DNA of 48,995 nt from Alphaproteobacteria bacterium (lineage in GTDB: Bacteria; Pseudomonadota; Alphaproteobacteria; RF32; CAG-239): contig JAFUSU010000023.1 of assembly GCA_017467515.1 (NCBI GenBank), forward strand, positions 1 to 48,995, written 5' to 3'. Below, piece after piece: positions 1 to 7,087 of the stretch. The translations under genes were made by a program, and so were the position numbers. The number at the start of each line of letters is the position of its first letter. Position 1 is the stretch's first letter. The notes under the pieces are model-generated. The model saw only the letters and a program-made list of their open reading frames with translations. It ran no database searches and had not been told where the DNA came from.

Positions 1-2
1 CG

Positions 3-635
3 GTTGTATCGGTGAAATGTGTTTTAAATTCGAGTTTAGTGACCAGATATATGTACACGAAGTGTAACAGCGGTTGGGATTTAAGCAATAATAAATGTGA
101 AGTGCATCAGTGCAGTACAAGCGATTACCCGTACACGAGCAATCCGGGCGGCACGGCGGGAGTAGTTAAGGCGGCGTGCAAGACAGGGACAGAGTATCAG
201 TACGGATACAGCTCTTGTTATGAGGGCTGGGATAAAAACGGGAGTATGTGCACGATACATACGTGCGATAGGACGATTTATCCGATAAGCGGTACGGCAG
301 ACAGCGCGAAAGGGACATATAGTATTTGCAAATCAGGGACGAGCAGTTATTCGGGTTATACGAGCTGTAAGGAAGGTTGGACGTTATCCGGAGCAAGATG
401 TCTTGAGAATGAGTGTAGCGGATATGGCAGCGGCACGGCGACGATAGCGCACTGTAATAATTCAGCAAGTTGCCAGAAAGGAAGCACTAAGGTTTATAAA
501 TGCACTTCTTGTCAGAGCGGGTATGGCGTGAATAGTAGCGGATTATGTGAGATAATCACTTGTCCGACAGGACAGATAAATGCTGAAGCATATTGGTGTA
601 GTGATGATTGGCGTTGTCTGATGCCGGGCGGATGA
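3..635 (+). CDS. Cysteine-rich repeat protein, 5'-partial
   Basis: The reading frame is open to the left edge of the window, so the GTG at 12 is probably not the true start and the gene is cut. The visible part is about 210 residues made of at least three imperfect modules of 40-45 residues. Each module has a pattern like C-x-C, then YP, then a Gly/Thr-rich stretch, then CK-x-G, a GY-x-SC element, EGW and a closing G-x-x-C. The Cys spacing suggests a disulfide-bonded extracellular or surface repeat protein. No enzyme motif or C-terminal membrane anchor is seen, and it ends in MPGG. I do not recognise a named family with confidence. The three exported Cys-rich proteins downstream share the general style but are not obviously homologous to it. 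Role unknown; adhesion or envelope display is a guess. Confidence 0.75.
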   Translation, partial: VVSVKCVLNSSLVTRYMYTKCNSGWDLSNNKCEVHQCSTSDYPYTSNPGGTAGVVKAACKTGTEYQYGYSSCYEGWDKNGSMCTIHTCDRTIYPISGTADSAKGTYSICKSGTSSYSGYTSCKEGWTLSGARCLENECSGYGSGTATIAHCNNSASCQKGSTKVYKCTSCQSGYGVNSSGLCEIITCPTGQINAEAYWCSDDWRCLMPGG

Positions 636-647
636 CGGTAAAAAATA

Positions 648-1752
648 GAAAGAATCTTATTATTCCTCCCCTTTACAAAGGGGAGGTTAGGAGGGGTGAA
701 AGAGTTCTGAGGAAACTCCCCCCCTAACCATCCCTCAAACAGGGAGGGAATAAGTGGGTAGAATGGTTATAAAAACAACAGTTATAAGTAAACAAAAGGA
801 GAAAGTAAAATGAGAACGACTATAACAAACAGAATGATGATGGGGGCAAGCCTGTTGATGATGACTTTCTTCTTTGGAATAAACGCAAATGCAGAAACGT
901 GTACCCAAGTCCCGACTTGTGAGGAATTGGGATTTACAGAAACAAATTGCGGATCGAAAAAAGCTCTTAAATGCCAGTTTGATCAAACTAAATTATTCTG
1001 CGGCGGAGATCAATGTAAAGTCGGAGATATTTATTACAGTGACGATACCTGTAGTGAAAATTATAATGCTGATAAAACAGTTGTTGGTGTGGTTGCTATA
1101 TCAGGTGTGGTTGCAGGAGCAGGTGTTATTGTGAATATAGATCAACCAAGTTCTACTTATACATGGGCTGGTGCGGTAGATGCGTGTAAAAGTGTAACAA
1201 GGGGCGGCAAAACGGCTCATTTGCCGACGAGAGGTGAAGGACGTATAATATCAGTTAATTTCTATGCTATTAATGTTGGTTTGTCGAAAATATCGGGAGC
1301 AGTGCAGTTGACTAACGATGGCTGTTGGACTTCTGAGAAGAAAAGCGCCAGCAAAGCGTATTGTTTCTACCCTAAGAGCGACACTATTGCTACCGCAAGT
1401 CCGTATAACCTCAACTATATCCGTTGTGTTTTTAATTTTTAATAATCAATTTAAGTCATTCCTTATTTTCCAACAAGCACGAGGATGACGGTAAAAAAAG
1501 GGATGAGAGTGACGGAGAAAAAGAGAGTGACGTTTTTTTATTACAGTCATACTCAGGCTTGACCTGAGTATCCATTGAGGAAGAAGCAATATTATTATGA
1601 TGGATCCTCGGATCAAGTCCGAGGATGACCAGTGGATGTTCTCGGATGCCGATAGGCATAGGGAGAACAAATGGGACTGGCGGCAATGGGCAAATTGCTC
1701 TTTGCCCATTGTCACAATAGGAAAGAGAGTACGAGAGTGATAGTAAAAAAAA
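648..1752. repeat. Tandem duplication unit, copy 1
   Basis: First of three head-to-tail copies. The unit opens with a spacer that holds two inverted repeats (CCTCCCCTTT/AAAGGGGAGG at 665-686, and a CCCTCCCT/AGGGAGGG type pair near 720-748). It continues with the ribosome binding site and gene at 810 and ends with the inverted-repeat-rich 3' spacer. The start codons of the three paralogues lie 1104 and 1130 bases apart. Spacers as well as genes are nearly identical between copies, which indicates recent segmental duplication. Confidence 0.85.
810..1442 (+). CDS. Secreted Cys-rich protein with DUF1566/Lcl-like C-terminus, paralogue 1
   Basis: 210 residues. The first ~28 residues are a signal peptide (Arg/Lys start, Met/Leu-rich core, cleavage near NANA-E). 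Residues ~30-75 hold a Cys module of form TC-x4-TC-x2-LG-x3-T-x2-C, then L-x-C-x-FDQT and FC, recurring in all three copies. The C-terminal half contains HLPTRGE, later a WTS motif and a terminal YIRCV, the layout of the DUF1566/Lcl family (LPT...WS...yvRCV), which adopts a lectin-like fold in known members. The start is supported by AAAGGAGAAAG 5-15 bases upstream. It is the first of three tandem copies. Function is unknown; an exported surface or secreted ligand-binding protein is inferred from the signal peptide, cysteines and fold resemblance. Confidence 0.8.
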   Translation: MRTTITNRMMMGASLLMMTFFFGINANAETCTQVPTCEELGFTETNCGSKKALKCQFDQTKLFCGGDQCKVGDIYYSDDTCSENYNADKTVVGVVAISGVVAGAGVIVNIDQPSSTYTWAGAVDACKSVTRGGKTAHLPTRGEGRIISVNFYAINVGLSKISGAVQLTNDGCWTSEKKSASKAYCFYPKSDTIATASPYNLNYIRCVFNF

Positions 1753-1878
1753 GAAAGAATCTTATTATTCCTCCCCTTTGAGAAAGGGGAGGTTAGGAGG
1801 GGTGAAAGAGTTCTGAGAAAACTACCCTCCCTAACCCTCCCTCAAACAGGGAGGGAATAAGTGGGTAGAATGGTCATA
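1443..1878. repeat. Noncoding spacer with nested inverted repeats, copy 1-2 junction
   Basis: No credible gene. The stretch carries several perfect inverted repeats: TACTCAGG/CCTGAGTA at 1550-1570 with a 5-base 'cttga' loop, ATCCTCGGA/TCCGAGGAT at 1604-1626 with loop 'tcaag', and CAATGGGCAAA/TTTGCCCATTG at 1684-1711. It ends with the CCTCCCC...GGGGAGG and CCCTCCCT...AGGGAGGG elements ahead of the next gene. Hairpins with a cttga/tcaag centre resemble dispersed palindromic repeats seen in many alphaproteobacteria (family resemblance only). The same sequence recurs at 2559-3000. Confidence 0.8.
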
Positions 1879-2875
1879 AAAACAATTATTAATCTAAAAA
1901 AGGAGAAAGTATAATGAGAACGACTATAAAAAACAGAATGATAATAGGGGCGAGCCTGTTGATGATGACTTTCTCCTTCGGAATAACTAATGCAGCGGCT
2001 CAAACGTGTACCCAAGTCCCGACCTGCGCGGAGCTAGGATATACGAAAACATCGTGCGGCTTAAATAGGGCATTAAAATGTCCTTTCGATCAAACTAAAT
2101 TATTCTGCGGAGAAAAAAAATGTAAACCTGGATATATTTATTACAGTGACGATACCTGTAGTGAAAATTATAATGCTGATAAAACAGTTGTTGGTGTGGT
2201 TGCTATATCAGGTGTGTTTGCAGGAGCAGGTGTTATTGTGAATATAGATCAACCATGGTCTGCTTATACATGGGCTGGTGCGGTAGATGCGTGTAAAAGT
2301 GTAACAATAGGCGGCAAAACGGCTCATTTGCCGACGAGAGTTGAAGGGTATATAATAGCAGATAATTACAATGCTATTAGTATTGGTTTGTCGAAAATAC
2401 CGGGATCAAAGCAGTTTACTGAGGATTCTTATTGGACTTCTGATGGGAGTGATCATTATGGTACAATCTATGCGTATTATTTCAACCCTCTCACTGGCTT
2501 TGAGGCCCAGGAGAGTGAGACGTCTGGCAGATATATCCGTTGTGTCTTTGATTTTTAATAATCAATTTAACCCTTTACCTATTATTTCCAACAAATCCGA
2601 GGATGACGGTAAAAAAGAGAGTGACGTTTTTTTATTACAGTCATACTCAGGCTTGACCTGAGTATCCATTGAGGAAGAAGCGATATTATTATGATGGATC
2701 CTCGGATCAAGTCCGAGGATGACGGTAAAAAAAAGAAGGTACGAGGATGACCAGTGGATGTTCTCGGATGCCGATAGGCATAGGGAGAACAAATGGGACT
2801 GGCGGCAATGGGCAAATTGCTCTTTGCCCATTGTCACAATAGGAAAGAGAGCACGAGAGTGACGGAGAAAAGAGG
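1753..2875. repeat. Tandem duplication unit, copy 2
   Basis: Second copy of the 1.1 kb unit, running from the CCTCCCC inverted-repeat spacer through the paralogue at 1914 to the end of its 3' spacer. Compared with copy 1 it has small insertions in the 3' spacer, for example an extra stretch between the two 'gaggatgac' blocks near 2720-2750. Confidence 0.85.
1914..2558 (+). CDS. Secreted Cys-rich protein with DUF1566/Lcl-like C-terminus, paralogue 2
   Basis: 214 residues, with the same architecture as the gene at 810: signal peptide ending near NAAAQ, the N-terminal Cys module (CAELGY, CPFDQT, FCG), a central segment almost identical to copy 1, then HLPTR, WTS and a terminal YIRCVFDF. At DNA level the central ~250 bases nearly match copy 1. 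The last ~60 codons, between the LPTR motif and the RCV end, differ strongly (different charged and aromatic residues and a longer loop after WTS). The RBS AAAGGAGAAAGT lies just upstream. Exported; exact function unknown. Confidence 0.8.
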   Translation: MRTTIKNRMIIGASLLMMTFSFGITNAAAQTCTQVPTCAELGYTKTSCGLNRALKCPFDQTKLFCGEKKCKPGYIYYSDDTCSENYNADKTVVGVVAISGVFAGAGVIVNIDQPWSAYTWAGAVDACKSVTIGGKTAHLPTRVEGYIIADNYNAISIGLSKIPGSKQFTEDSYWTSDGSDHYGTIYAYYFNPLTGFEAQESETSGRYIRCVFDF

Positions 2876-3000
2876 GAAAGAATCTTATTATTCCTCCCCT
2901 TTGACAAAGGGGAGGTTAGGAGGGGTGAAAGAGTTCTGGTGAAACTACCCTCCCTAACCCTCCCTCAAACAGGGAGGGAATAGAAGGAAAGAATGACATA
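2559..3000. repeat. Noncoding spacer with nested inverted repeats, copy 2-3 junction
   Basis: Second copy of the spacer described at 1443-1878, with the same CTCAGG/CCTGAG, CCTCGGA/TCCGAGG and ATGGGCAAA/TTTGCCCAT palindromes and the CCTCCCC/GGGGAGG pair near 2893-2915. No gene is seen; the short open frames on the minus strand here are products of the repeat. Confidence 0.8.
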
Positions 3001-3690
3001 AAAACAACACTCATAAGCAAACTAAACAAAAGGAGAAAGTAAAATGAGAACGACTATAACAAACAGAATGATGATGGGGGCAAGCCTGTTGATGATGACT
3101 TTCTCCTTTACAATGAATGCCAATGCACAAACTTGCACAAGCATGCCAAGTTGTGCAACATTGGGCTATACGGAAACATCGTGTTCAGGTGATTCCTTAA
3201 AATGTCCTTTTGACCAAACAAAATTATTCTGCGGCGGAGAAAAATGTCAGGTAGGGGATATTTATTATAGTGATAATACATGCAGTGAGAGTTATACTAG
3301 CGGTAAGACTGTTGTTGGTGTGGTTGCCGGGAAAGGTGTTATTGTGAATATAGATCAACTAAGTTCTACTTATACATGGGCTGATGCGGTAGATGTGTGT
3401 AAAAGTGTAACAAGAGGTGGCAAAACGGCTCATTTGCCGACGAGAGGTGAAGGGTATATAATAATGGGTAATCACAATGCTATTAATGTTGGTTTGTCAA
3501 AAATATCGGGAGCAGTGCAGTTGACTAACGATATGTTTTGGACTTCTGAGGAGTATGGAGATTCAGCGTATGTCTTCTTTCCTTTCACCCCTGGTGAGGG
3601 TATCTATGCGAAGACGAAGAGCAAATATGTCCGTTGTGTCTATAATCTTTAATTTATCAATTTAACCTATTTTCTATTATTTCCAACCGT
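2876..3690. repeat. Tandem duplication unit, copy 3 (3' spacer truncated)
   Basis: Third copy: the CCTCCCC spacer and the paralogue at 3044 are present, but after the stop codon only the first few dozen bases of the spacer (tatcaatttaacc...ttatttccaac) remain recognisable. A simple hairpin and unrelated sequence then take over. Confidence 0.75.
3044..3652 (+). CDS. Secreted Cys-rich protein with DUF1566/Lcl-like C-terminus, paralogue 3
   Basis: 202 residues, same plan as the two upstream paralogues: signal peptide ending NANAQ, Cys module (CATLGYTETSC, LKCPFDQT, FCGG), HLPTRGEGYI, WTS and terminal YVRCV. It lacks about eight residues of the Gly/Val-rich stretch that follows TVVGVVA in copies 1 and 2. 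This is an in-frame deletion relative to them, or an insertion in the common ancestor of the other two. Its N-terminal Cys module is more divergent than its central part. RBS AAAGGAGAAAG. Exported; role unknown. Confidence 0.8.
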   Translation: MRTTITNRMMMGASLLMMTFSFTMNANAQTCTSMPSCATLGYTETSCSGDSLKCPFDQTKLFCGGEKCQVGDIYYSDNTCSESYTSGKTVVGVVAGKGVIVNIDQLSSTYTWADAVDVCKSVTRGGKTAHLPTRGEGYIIMGNHNAINVGLSKISGAVQLTNDMFWTSEEYGDSAYVFFPFTPGEGIYAKTKSKYVRCVYNL

Positions 3691-3720
3691 GTTTTTTTCA
3701 TAACACGGTTGGAATGTTTT
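3683..3720 (+). terminator. Hairpin after the tandem array
   Basis: Perfect 10-bp stem CCAACCGTGT/ACACGGTTGG (3683-3692, 3703-3712) with a T-rich loop, about 30 bases after the stop of the third paralogue. The T tract after the stem is short, so it is a plausible but not strong intrinsic terminator. Confidence 0.5.
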
Positions 3721-3769
3721 AGGAGAGGGGGTTACATCATATTCGTGCTTGACTTTTCTTCTCCCGTCA

Positions 3770-3790
3770 CCCCCGTGCTTGACACGGGGG
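3770..3790. repeat. Dispersed palindrome with cttga centre
   Basis: CCCCCGTG/CACGGGGG with a 5-base CTTGA loop. It has the same design as the CTCAGG-cttga-CCTGAG and CCTCGGA-tcaag-TCCGAGG elements in the spacers upstream, so it is probably another member of the same dispersed repeat class. The rest of 3720-3920 is AT-rich with nothing else recognisable. Confidence 0.55.
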
Positions 3791-3920
3791 GGAGATGTTG
3801 GGTGCGTCTTCAAATATATAAAGGGTTGCCAATCTAATGGTGATAAACTTTTATATATTATAAATCAGCAATATTTTTCCGGTTAGGATATACTTTAGCA
3901 GGCTGTATATGCAAATAGAA

Positions 3921-4937
3921 TTAAATAAATGGTTTCGGCTGGGCTAAGCCGTGTTCTTCCTGCAATTCGTCTAAATCAATTGCTGTTCCTGGGCCTAAGT
4001 ATCTTTGATACATTTCTCTGAAATTGCCCTCGTCAGCAATAAACTTACGCATCCATTGGGGGTGAACCTTAAATTTCTTCCATAATTCCGGCTGATTGCC
4101 CAACAAATTCTGGATGGAAGGATCGCTATCCCCCATCATCATAGGGAGATTTTCACTATTAATGTTATATGTTTCAATTAATCTGAGGGCGTTTATAATC
4201 CATTTTAAGGTAATTCCCAAATTTGGTGTGCTCTTGTCAACCATAACATAGACCGGACGCAAGCCGATAACTTCAGGAATAACTTCAACATAATCTTTTC
4301 CTTTGAATTTCGTGTTGACAATTGTTTTTAATTCATTTGAAGCACCGGTCAATAACGTACAACGATTTAAGAAAAATCCCTCAATAGCTTGATCTCTTGT
4401 GGCATAATAAAGAGGTTTTAAATTCAATTTATACTTATAAATGAAATTATTCATAAGGTATGTATCAATAGAAGATCGAACCATACAAATTTTAGCATCT
4501 TGGTAGGCCTCTAATGATTTTGCCCCCTCAATCTTATGCGCTAAAATCATTACTTTTTCAAAATACAAAACGTCAGCCATTAGAACATTTGAAGAAATTT
4601 CAGTTTCAGCCGGAAGAGAAAATTCACCGATCATAAAATCAATATCGCCGCGATGAAGGGCTTTAGGCGCATCTTCAATGCGAATTGGTTTCATCGTAAA
4701 ACGTTCTTTGTTGCCTAATAAGGCTGCAGCAACGGCACGACACACGGCGGCATCAAACCCTTTCCAAACACCGTCAGCATCTTTATAAGCCAAATCGTGG
4801 TTGTTTTTATTTGTTCCGCAATAAACCGTTCCCCTTTTTTGAATATTTGAAACGCCGATATCGGAAACAGCGTGTACGGGCAAGGAAATAAACATAGAAG
4901 CTAAAATAAAGGGAACAAAAACGGAATTCAGTTTCAT
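3921..4937 (-). CDS. AapJ-like periplasmic amino-acid-binding protein
   Basis: From the ATG at 4937 this is 338 residues and begins MKLNSVF with a clear signal peptide ending near VHA. The longer frame from 4988 would put 17 polar residues before the signal peptide, so the shorter start is preferred. The mature start (GVSNIQKRGTVYCGTN) and the G-W-KGFD-x2-CRAVAAA motif are hallmarks of family 3 solute-binding proteins of the general L-amino-acid (AapJ/BztA) type. The C-terminal half also follows that family (LLG...ELWKKF, ending HGLAQPKPFI where AapJ ends GGL-x3-PPFR). It would bind amino acids in the periplasm and deliver them to an ABC permease. No aapQMP-like permease or ATPase genes are beside it, so it is an orphan here. 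Divergent from the MlaC gene, with only ~57 bases between starts. Confidence 0.75.
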   Translation of the reverse strand: MKLNSVFVPFILASMFISLPVHAVSDIGVSNIQKRGTVYCGTNKNNHDLAYKDADGVWKGFDAAVCRAVAAALLGNKERFTMKPIRIEDAPKALHRGDIDFMIGEFSLPAETEISSNVLMADVLYFEKVMILAHKIEGAKSLEAYQDAKICMVRSSIDTYLMNNFIYKYKLNLKPLYYATRDQAIEGFFLNRCTLLTGASNELKTIVNTKFKGKDYVEVIPEVIGLRPVYVMVDKSTPNLGITLKWIINALRLIETYNINSENLPMMMGDSDPSIQNLLGNQPELWKKFKVHPQWMRKFIADEGNFREMYQRYLGPGTAIDLDELQEEHGLAQPKPFI

Positions 4938-4994
4938 TTTATTAACCAATGATGTATTATAATTAAATCTGAACGAATTATAAGGCATATCAGA

Positions 4995-5666
4995 ATGAAA
5001 AGTAATCTTTTTTTGCGAGTTATCATATTATTATTTTGTGTTCTGGTCAATTTTCCGGCTTATGCCGAAATTGTTCCCGAGCAAGAGGCTAAACAGTGGG
5101 TGGAGGAAAAAGGACGCCTTCTGCTGGAAACTTTCGGGGAAAAAGATATTGCCAAAAAATATGCCGCTTTAGATCAAATGATGCTTGATTATATTGATTT
5201 AGACGGTGTATCTAAATTTGTGATGGGCCGCTATTGGCGGCAAATGAATAACGAGCAAAAACAAACCTATCAAGATGTTTTTAAGCGCTATGCTTTAAGT
5301 ATATACAAAAGTTTTCCTTTGGATTTTGACAGCACAAAAATAGATTTTGAGGTAACAAGAGTTATTCCGGATTATAATAAAACAAGCGTATTTACCAAAA
5401 TTAATTTAGCAAAGAATCAGACACCGGACCAAGCGCCTTTATCCGATATAACCGTTAATTTTATTCTCAGCAAAAATAAGGGAATAACAAAAATCATAGA
5501 TTTAAAGCTTGGCGAAAGCAGTTTAATTCTATCATACAGAAGTCGTTTTTATGAGATGATTGCCCAAAATGATGAGGATATAGATTGGTTTTTAGAAGAT
5601 TTAAGCGATATTGCCGAGGCTGCCGAAAGAACCGTTGAAGAAAATCTTCGTGAAACGGAATATTAA
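4995..5666 (+). CDS. mlaC: MlaC/Ttg2D-like phospholipid-binding periplasmic protein
   Basis: 223 residues: signal peptide (1-24, ending AYA) followed by a single MlaC (Tol_Tol_Ttg2) domain. The family signature is visible around residues 75-105 (F-VMGRYWR-x-M, then EQ-x4-Y-x2-VF). In characterised systems MlaC shuttles phospholipid between the outer-membrane MlaA complex and the inner-membrane MlaFEDB ABC transporter. None of those partners is next to it, and the neighbours are an amino-acid-binding gene (divergent) and gltX (downstream). No strong Shine-Dalgarno is seen before the ATG; a TATAAT-like box at 4958-4963 could serve it. Confidence 0.8.
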   Translation: MKSNLFLRVIILLFCVLVNFPAYAEIVPEQEAKQWVEEKGRLLLETFGEKDIAKKYAALDQMMLDYIDLDGVSKFVMGRYWRQMNNEQKQTYQDVFKRYALSIYKSFPLDFDSTKIDFEVTRVIPDYNKTSVFTKINLAKNQTPDQAPLSDITVNFILSKNKGITKIIDLKLGESSLILSYRSRFYEMIAQNDEDIDWFLEDLSDIAEAAERTVEENLRETEY

Positions 5667-5675
5667 AAAAATCCC

Positions 5676-5704
5676 TTGAATTTATATGATAAACTTTATA
5701 TTAT
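5676..5704 (+). promoter_or_regulatory. Sigma-70-type promoter for gltX-cysS
   Basis: TTGAAT (5676-5681), a 17-base spacer and TATTAT (5699-5704) lie 40 bases ahead of the gltX start, in the gap after the MlaC gene. Match and spacing fit a housekeeping promoter; the call is by eye. Confidence 0.5.
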
Positions 5705-5744
5705 CGGCTTTAGTTTTAAATAACAAAAGAAAATGGAATAAATA

Positions 5745-7067
5745 ATGAGCGATATCAAAGTGAGATTTGCGCCGAGTCCGACAGGATTTATGCATATCGG
5801 CAATACCAGAACGGCCTTGTTTAACTGGCTATGGGCTAAAAAATTAGGTGGAAAATTTATGCTTCGTATCGATGATACGGATAAATTGCGTTCAAAAAAA
5901 GAATATGAAGACGTTATCCGAGATAATTTGGTATGGTTAGGTTTGGAATGGTGCGAAGAAGCACGCCAATCGGCTCGTTTTGAGCGTTATAATGAAGTCA
6001 CCGAAAAATTAAAAGCGGCCGGACGTATTTACGCTTGTTATGAAACACCTGAAGAATTGGAATTTAAGCGTAAACGTCTGATGTCTAAAGGGTTGCCGCC
6101 GATATACGATCGTCAGGCCTTGTCATATACGGCAGAAGATATTGCTCGTTTTGAGGCAGAAGGTCGCAAACCGCACTACCGTTTTAAATTGCTTAATGGT
6201 GAAATTAAATGGCAAGATATGGTTCGTGGTGAGGTTAAGTATGAAGCCGCCAATTTGAGTGATCCGATTATTATTCGTGAAGACGGGAGCTTTTTGTATC
6301 ATTTGCCGTCTGTGATAGATGATTTTGATTTTGGCATTACACATATTGTTCGAGGAGAGGATCATGTGACGAATACAGCTTCTCAAGTACAGATGTTTGA
6401 GGCTTTGGGCGGAAAATGTCCGACATTTGCTCATTTACCTTTATTAACCGGTAAAGAAGGAAAGTTATCAAAACGCTTAGGCTCTTTAGGTGTCAGTGAT
6501 TTGAGAGCCGATGGGGTAGAAGCGATGGCTATATCTTCTTTCTTAGCTAAATTGGGAACATCAGAGGCGATAGAGCCTTTTTATGACTTGGAGAGCCTTG
6601 CTCAGACACTTGATTTTGCAAAAATCGGTCGTGCACAACCGAAATTTGATGAAGAAGAATTAAAACATTTTAATACGCGTTTAATACACGGATTGCCCTA
6701 TGAAAAGGTAAAATCCCGTGTTAATGTTTCGGAAGAATTTTGGAATACGGTTAAACCGAATCTGACGACAGTGAAAGACATTGATGTGTGGGAAAAAATT
6801 TGCCATCAAAATGTTCAACCTATTCTTGAAGATAAGGCGTTAACGGACGAGGCTGCAACGCTTTTACCGGAAGAACCGTGGACGGAAGAAACCTTTAATC
6901 AGTGGATGAATGAGGTTAAAACGAAAAGCGGTAAAAAAGGAAAAGAATTATTTCATCCGATAAGAAAAGCCTTAACGGCTCTCGATAACGGACCGGAATT
7001 AAAACACTTATTACCTTTAATTGGTAGAGAAAAGGCCGTTAAACGCCTTAAAGGTGAAGCAGCATAA
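5745..7067 (+). CDS. gltX: Glutamate-tRNA ligase
   Basis: 440 residues, class I aminoacyl-tRNA synthetase. The Rossmann entry R-FAPSPTG leads into the HIGH-type motif HIGN (17-20), and the KMSKS equivalent is KLSKR near residue 240. The RGEDH motif and the helical anticodon-binding C-terminal half are present. It charges tRNA-Glu with glutamate in the cytosol. The sequence (for example ACYETPEELE-x-KRK and SKGLPPIYDR) resembles the shorter alphaproteobacterial GltX type. Alphaproteobacteria often carry two GltX copies and may also mischarge tRNA-Gln for GatCAB, so the exact tRNA specificity cannot be read from sequence. It is followed at 20 bases by cysS and probably co-transcribed. Confidence 0.95.
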   Translation: MSDIKVRFAPSPTGFMHIGNTRTALFNWLWAKKLGGKFMLRIDDTDKLRSKKEYEDVIRDNLVWLGLEWCEEARQSARFERYNEVTEKLKAAGRIYACYETPEELEFKRKRLMSKGLPPIYDRQALSYTAEDIARFEAEGRKPHYRFKLLNGEIKWQDMVRGEVKYEAANLSDPIIIREDGSFLYHLPSVIDDFDFGITHIVRGEDHVTNTASQVQMFEALGGKCPTFAHLPLLTGKEGKLSKRLGSLGVSDLRADGVEAMAISSFLAKLGTSEAIEPFYDLESLAQTLDFAKIGRAQPKFDEEELKHFNTRLIHGLPYEKVKSRVNVSEEFWNTVKPNLTTVKDIDVWEKICHQNVQPILEDKALTDEAATLLPEEPWTEETFNQWMNEVKTKSGKKGKELFHPIRKALTALDNGPELKHLLPLIGREKAVKRLKGEAA

Positions 7068-7087
7068 CGAAACGGAAAGGTTTGAAA

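Noticed and set aside
166..468. Minus-strand open frame inside the Cys-rich repeat gene
   Set aside because: It mirrors the plus-strand gene, with a Ser/Tyr/Cys-biased composition and no RBS.
1446..1715. Minus-strand open frames in the spacers, also at 2562-2907
   Set aside because: They lie wholly within the inverted-repeat spacer and recur with frame changes between copies, so they are repeat-derived.
648..3690. CRISPR array suggested by repeated blocks
   Set aside because: The repeats are ~1.1 kb units with genes inside, not 25-40 base repeats with unique spacers.
4938..4988. N-terminal extension of the AapJ-like protein
   Set aside because: It would place 17 polar residues before a normal signal peptide and overlaps the divergent promoter region.
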